This document shows, in pieces, positions 60,732-64,000 of a stretch of DNA of 64,000 nucleotides; the stretch's first letter is position 1, and each line of letters opens with the position of its first letter. The notes below the pieces were generated by a model. That model saw only the letters and a list, made by a program, of their open reading frames with translations. It had not been told where the DNA came from and searched no databases. The DNA is from Phytoamicus setariae. GTDB lineage: Bacteria; Pseudomonadota; Alphaproteobacteria; Rhizobiales; Rhizobiaceae. Position numbers and translations under genes: made by a program. The stretch spans positions 186,001 through 250,000 of the forward strand of contig NZ_JAEQNC010000006.1 in NCBI RefSeq assembly GCF_016722925.1, read 5' to 3'.

Positions 60732-61838
60732 ATGGATCCCAAAGTGTCTGACCCTGTCTTTGCTCCATCGAGGCCGCCTGTCCTTCACGCGGCGCTGCAA
60801 ATTGCGTTGGTCGCCCTCCTCGTCTACGCTTGCAGTCGGATTGCATTGCCATTTATCGGCATTCTGCTTTGGTCGGTCATACTGGCCGCGATGCTTTATC
60901 CCCTGCATTTGCATTTAAGGGCACGTGTGGGAAATCGTTGGTCTGCAACGATCATCGGACTGGTTGGCGTCGCGGTCATGCTGGTTCCGATGCTCATGGT
61001 GGTCACATCGCTTGGATCCTCGATATACGCGCTGGTGTCGGGTCTTCAGAACCACAGCCTGACGATTCCGGCCCCGCCCCCACGGCTCGCCGACTTGCCG
61101 GTGATTGGCAAGAAATTGGCAGACGGTTGGTCTCTCGTCGCGACCAACATGCCGATGGCTCTCGCCAAATATGGTCCAATGCTCAGTAAGTCGGCCGCCT
61201 GGTTGGCATCGTTCGCCGGTGGACTCGCTACCGGCGGATTATCCTTCGTTCTTTCGATAGGTATTGCCGCGTTGATTGTTGCCTATGCCGAAGGTGCGAC
61301 TGGATTTGTCCGGCGACTGATGAGTACTATAACCAACGACGAGGCTCGGGGGGCTCGACTTGTCAAGCTGACGGCCGCTACGATCCGCGGCGTCGCGCTG
61401 GGCGTCGTCGGTGTTGCGTTAATCCAGACACTGCTCATCGGAATCGGTTTCTTTGCCATCGGCATCCCTGCGGCCGGTGCTTTGACGCTCATCACTTTTC
61501 TGGTAGCCGTCGTGCAGATACCCGCGCTTCTGGTCACCATACCGATCATTGGCTATGTTCTTGCGACTGAAGCAACAACGCCGGCCATGGTCTTCACGGT
61601 CTGGACTGTTGTTGCCGGTCTTAGCGACAATGTCCTCAAGCCGATCATGCTCGGCCGCGGGTTGGATGTGCCGATGCCGGTGATCCTGATCGGCGTTATC
61701 GGCGGCATGATAGCTGACGGACTGCTTGGCCTGTTCATCGGCCCCGTGCTGCTGGCAGTCGGTTATGTGTTGCTGATAGAGTGGCTTTATCCGTCAACTG
61801 ACGATACGCACCTCCATATTGGAGAACCTGCGCCATGA
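60732..61838 (+). CDS. AI-2E family transporter (PF01594)
   Basis: A 368-residue membrane protein with about seven or eight spans. The family pattern is an N-terminal pair of spans (ALQIALVALLVYACSRIAL; IGILLWSVILAAMLYPL), a periplasmic stretch (SLTIPAPPPRLADLPVIGKKL), then C-terminal spans including TLITFLVAVVQIPALLVTIP and LSDNVLKPIMLGRGLDVPMPVILIG (in two parts), the typical N-x-x-K-P-x-x-x-G motif. Substrates of this family are diverse and mostly unknown, despite the name. AGGAGG lies nine bases before the ATG at 60732. The stop overlaps the K+ channel gene by four bases. Confidence 0.9.
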   Translation: MDPKVSDPVFAPSRPPVLHAALQIALVALLVYACSRIALPFIGILLWSVILAAMLYPLHLHLRARVGNRWSATIIGLVGVAVMLVPMLMVVTSLGSSIYALVSGLQNHSLTIPAPPPRLADLPVIGKKLADGWSLVATNMPMALAKYGPMLSKSAAWLASFAGGLATGGLSFVLSIGIAALIVAYAEGATGFVRRLMSTITNDEARGARLVKLTAATIRGVALGVVGVALIQTLLIGIGFFAIGIPAAGALTLITFLVAVVQIPALLVTIPIIGYVLATEATTPAMVFTVWTVVAGLSDNVLKPIMLGRGLDVPMPVILIGVIGGMIADGLLGLFIGPVLLAVGYVLLIEWLYPSTDDTHLHIGEPAP

Positions 61839-62278
61839 TTGTCGTTATCGGTGTGGGCCTGCTTGCAATGGCAGCTTGCTTGGCATTTCAAGCACTGGCC
61901 TCGGTGCTGGCCGTCCGCTATTTCGTCCGCGCCATGAAGCAGTCGACGGGACGGAGACGTTGGCTGTCCGTGTTTTTACAATTTTCGACGATGATGTCCC
62001 TGCTCATGTTGGGCAACATTGTGCAGGTTGCATTCTGGGCATGGCTCTATGGAGCACTCGGCGCCTTCGACGACTTCCAGACTGCCATGTATTTTTCAGG
62101 CGTAACCTTCACGTCACTCGGCTATGGGGATGTGGTCCTGGATGGCCGCGTCCGCATGCTTGCGCCGCTGCAAGCTGCCAATGGGCTGATGATGTTCGGG
62201 ATAACCACTGCCCTCTTCGTTGCCTTCGTTCAGCTGGCAATCGGGAGATGGACCGCGGCACATCCAAAGTCGAAGTAA
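61835..62278 (+). CDS. Small two-span potassium channel family protein
   Basis: A 147-residue Ion_trans_2 type protein. After an N-terminal span (IGVGLLAMAACLAFQALASVLAV) the pore unit has an outer span (FSTMMSLLMLGNIVQVAFWAWLY), the selectivity-filter loop FSGVTFTSLGYGDVVL with T-S-L-G-Y-G-D, and an inner span (LQAANGLMMFGITTALFVAFVQL). No RCK or cyclic-nucleotide domain is present. It overlaps the AI-2E permease by four bases and is translated with it, which suggests joint roles in ion or osmotic homeostasis. Confidence 0.88.
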   Translation: MIVVIGVGLLAMAACLAFQALASVLAVRYFVRAMKQSTGRRRWLSVFLQFSTMMSLLMLGNIVQVAFWAWLYGALGAFDDFQTAMYFSGVTFTSLGYGDVVLDGRVRMLAPLQAANGLMMFGITTALFVAFVQLAIGRWTAAHPKSK

Positions 62279-62295
62279 TTCGACCTGGCTGGAAT

Positions 62296-62316
62296 TTGGC
62301 AAAACCAGTTTGCCAA
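62296..62316 (+). terminator. Hairpin after the potassium channel gene
   Basis: A perfect 8-bp stem TTGGCAAA / TTTGCCAA with a 5-base loop, 18 bases after the stop and followed by CTTGTTT. A weak intrinsic terminator is likely. Confidence 0.55.
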
Positions 62317-62523
62317 CTTGTTTAGACCTCGCTAATGTGCATCCCACGGTGAGGTGAGGCCTTTGCTCAGGCAGGTGTGTCTTGGTGGCCGCCGGGAGCC
62401 GGTATGACGGCGACAATGCGATAGAATTCTCCGTCTGCCGCGATTGTTCAATGATCGTGATGGCATGCGAGCAAATGCTGACCGCACATTTGATTTTTGC
62501 TTGAAACTGTAGGGAGTCACGGA

Positions 62524-63045
62524 ATGGCTGCGGAGATCGAGCGAAAATATCTGGTATTGGACGATAGTTGGCGGAAGAACGCTTCCATCGGATCCGTCTT
62601 CTGCCAAACTTACCTCATGGCAAGGAAGAGCCGTTTTGTCCGTATCCGGATCATCGACAACGCGCGAGCATTTCTGGCTATCAAGTTCCGGACAAGCGCT
62701 TTGAGGCGAGAAGAGTTCGAATACGAGATTCCGTATCTCGATGCGCTGGAGATGGCTTCGCATTCTACAGCTTTGGTGGAGAAGACCCGTTACGAGGTCG
62801 ATTGTTGCGGCTATTGCTGGCAAATCGATGTCTACAATGGTCCCTATGAGGGGCTCGTTATTGCTGAGATCGAACTTGAAAACGAGAGTGTGAGGAACCC
62901 ACATCCCCCCTGGCTCGGCAAGGAGATAACGGGCGACCCAAATTACTCCAATCGGGCGATGGCGGCGGCCACTTCAATGAGCCGAAGTGCAAATGCTCGG
63001 GTAACTCCAGACGCACAGATCTTCGGTGTAAACGAGCTAGTCTAG
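62524..63045 (+). CDS. CYTH domain protein
   Basis: A 173-residue triphosphate-tunnel-metalloenzyme protein. The hallmark E-x-E-x-K is at residues 4-8 (AAEIERKYLV), followed by alternating charged strands lining the tunnel: RFVRIRIIDN, LAIKFRTS, EFEYEIPYLDALEM and GLVIAEIELENE. Short CYTH proteins act on inorganic triphosphate or polyphosphate-like substrates. AGGGAG precedes the ATG at 62524; a start at 62497 lacks support. It is convergent with the PPK2 gene, so a role in polyphosphate metabolism is plausible. Confidence 0.9.
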   Translation: MAAEIERKYLVLDDSWRKNASIGSVFCQTYLMARKSRFVRIRIIDNARAFLAIKFRTSALRREEFEYEIPYLDALEMASHSTALVEKTRYEVDCCGYCWQIDVYNGPYEGLVIAEIELENESVRNPHPPWLGKEITGDPNYSNRAMAAATSMSRSANARVTPDAQIFGVNELV

Positions 63046-63198
63046 CTACAATCCCCTTACTCGCCGATATTTGACGTCTTGAGATCATATCCCAACGATC
63101 CACGGTCGAAGTCCTGGGGCGGTGTCATTTGCAGACGCCAGAATCCAAGAAGCGACAATCGGGCTTCGTTCAGAGTAGAATTTGCAAACTGGAAGCCG

Positions 63199-64000
63199 TC
63201 AATCTTCCGCCATCAGTTGCTTGCGGATTTCCATCAATTCCGCTTTTTTCTTGTCATCGACGACCGGCATGCTCAGATCTAGCCGCTCAAGGGCAGAAGA
63301 CACCACTTGCGATACGGCAAGACGGGCAAACCACTTGTTGTCTGCAGGAATGACAAACCAAGGTGCCCACTCCGTGCTTGTATTTTCCAGCATGTCCTCA
63401 AAAGCACTTTGATAGTCGTCCCAATATTTCCGCTCCTCGTAGTCCGCCGTCGAAAATTTCCAGTTCTTCTCGGGTTCATCGATCCGCGCGATGAACCGGC
63501 GCTTCTGCTCCTCCTTGGAAATATTGAGAAAGAATTTCAATATGATCGTGCCGTTGTGGCGAAGATACTTTTCGAAATTATTTATTTCCTTGAAGCGGCC
63601 TTTCCAGATATCGCCTTGTCTGGTTGCCGGAGGTATTCTTTGCTTTGCGAGAAACTCGGGATGCACCCTCACCACCAGGACTTCTTCATAATAGGAGCGG
63701 TTGAAAATCCCGATCATGCCGCGTCCCGGCAGCGCCTTGGAAGTCCGCCAGAGGTAGTCGTGATCCAGATCCTCGGCCGAAGGCGACTTGAAGCTTGTCA
63801 CGTGGCAGCCCTGTGGATTTATCCCTGACATGACGTGACGTATCGCCCCGTCCTTGCCTGCGGCATCCATGGCTTGAAAGATGATGAGCAGGGAATAGGT
63901 ATCCTGCGCATAGAGCATTTCCTGCATGTCCGACAGGTTCTCCACATTCGCAGCCACCTGCTCCAGCGCGCCTTCCTTGTCATCAAATCCGCCGGTAAAA
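63199..64000 (-). CDS. ppk2: PPK2 family polyphosphate kinase, N-terminus outside window
   Basis: Transfers phosphate between polyphosphate and nucleotides. The frame continues to base 64000 without a start, so the first part is missing; 267 residues are visible. P-loop FQAMDAAGKDGAIRHVMSGI (near 50 in the visible part), then VTSFKSPSAEDLDHDYLWR, and the lid and second Walker region IGIFNRSYYEEVLVVRVHPE are family hallmarks; EKYLRHNGTIILKFFLNISKEEQKRRF follows. This matches the TIGR03709-type single-domain PPK2. Which nucleotide is used cannot be told. It is convergent with the CYTH gene. Confidence 0.94.
   Translation of the reverse strand, partial: FTGGFDDKEGALEQVAANVENLSDMQEMLYAQDTYSLLIIFQAMDAAGKDGAIRHVMSGINPQGCHVTSFKSPSAEDLDHDYLWRTSKALPGRGMIGIFNRSYYEEVLVVRVHPEFLAKQRIPPATRQGDIWKGRFKEINNFEKYLRHNGTIILKFFLNISKEEQKRRFIARIDEPEKNWKFSTADYEERKYWDDYQSAFEDMLENTSTEWAPWFVIPADNKWFARLAVSQVVSSALERLDLSMPVVDDKKKAELMEIRKQLMAED

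Overview
This window looks like a chromosomal segment from a member of the order Rhizobiales (Alphaproteobacteria, Rhizobiaceae/Phyllobacteriaceae-like). The base composition is high in G+C, and gene orders typical of rhizobial chromosomes are present: coaD-ppi-ppi-queA-tgt, ssb divergent from uvrA with a GTTC-N7-GTTC SOS box, glnB-glnA, rlpA-dac-tmk-holB and metG-tatD-MBL hydrolase. There are no rRNA genes, CRISPR arrays, complete insertion sequences or phage genes. One tRNA gene, tRNA-Ser(UGA), is present.

Layout. 1-3.3 kb: queuosine, cyclophilin and coenzyme A genes (tgt is cut by the window edge). 3.3-7.7 kb: an accessory four-gene operon, namely a Tat-type FAD oxidoreductase and three membrane or secreted proteins I cannot name well. 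It is flanked on both sides by copies of one small module (promoter-proximal motif, 45-46 residue membrane protein, terminator). 7.8-14.4 kb: guanidinium-type SMR exporter, gyrA, a MarC protein, a TetR regulator with a palindrome inside its own gene, a homocysteine methyltransferase and ssb. 14.7-21.4 kb: uvrA, glnA, glnB behind a sigma-54 promoter, and nnr. 21.4-27 kb: Na/phosphate symporter, an orphan TAXI receptor paired with a coiled-coil membrane protein, hspQ and purC. 27-35.3 kb: PhnP-like hydrolase, tatD, metG, a TauE transporter inserted on the opposite strand, holB, tmk, a D,D-carboxypeptidase lacking the KTG motif, and rlpA. 35.6-38 kb: DUF937 protein, secreted protein, tRNA-Ser, L,D-transpeptidase.

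38-51 kb is a complete carbon-phosphorus lyase region: phnF divergent from phnGHIJKL plus a hexapeptide transferase, then phnCDE1E2, a DUF1045 protein, phnM and phnN. A Pho box lies in front of each half and a palindromic PhnF-type operator lies in the phnF-phnG gap. Phosphate starvation should induce import of phosphonates by PhnCDE and their cleavage by PhnGHIJ and PhnM, with PhnN making PRPP. No phnP is present in the cluster. The DUF1045 protein carries two H-x-T motifs and may be the missing cyclic-phosphate hydrolase.

51-59 kb holds a small lipocalin-like gene among short repeats, then gbcB and gbcA (Rieske glycine-betaine or stachydrine demethylase) preceded by an intact cobalamin riboswitch reading towards them, an OsmC protein, and B12-dependent metH. 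With the homocysteine methyltransferase at 12.8 kb this gives the window a methyl-group and B12 theme. 59.2-64 kb: a 0.7-kb gap without a convincing gene, a second MarC protein, an AI-2E-type permease overlapping a small K+ channel, a CYTH protein, and a partial PPK2 polyphosphate kinase.

The points most worth following are the B12 riboswitch in front of gbcAB, the duplicated small-protein modules around the FAD operon, the two-histidine DUF1045 protein in the phn cluster, GyrA with Asn-Leu at the quinolone-determining positions, and the carboxypeptidase without KTG.
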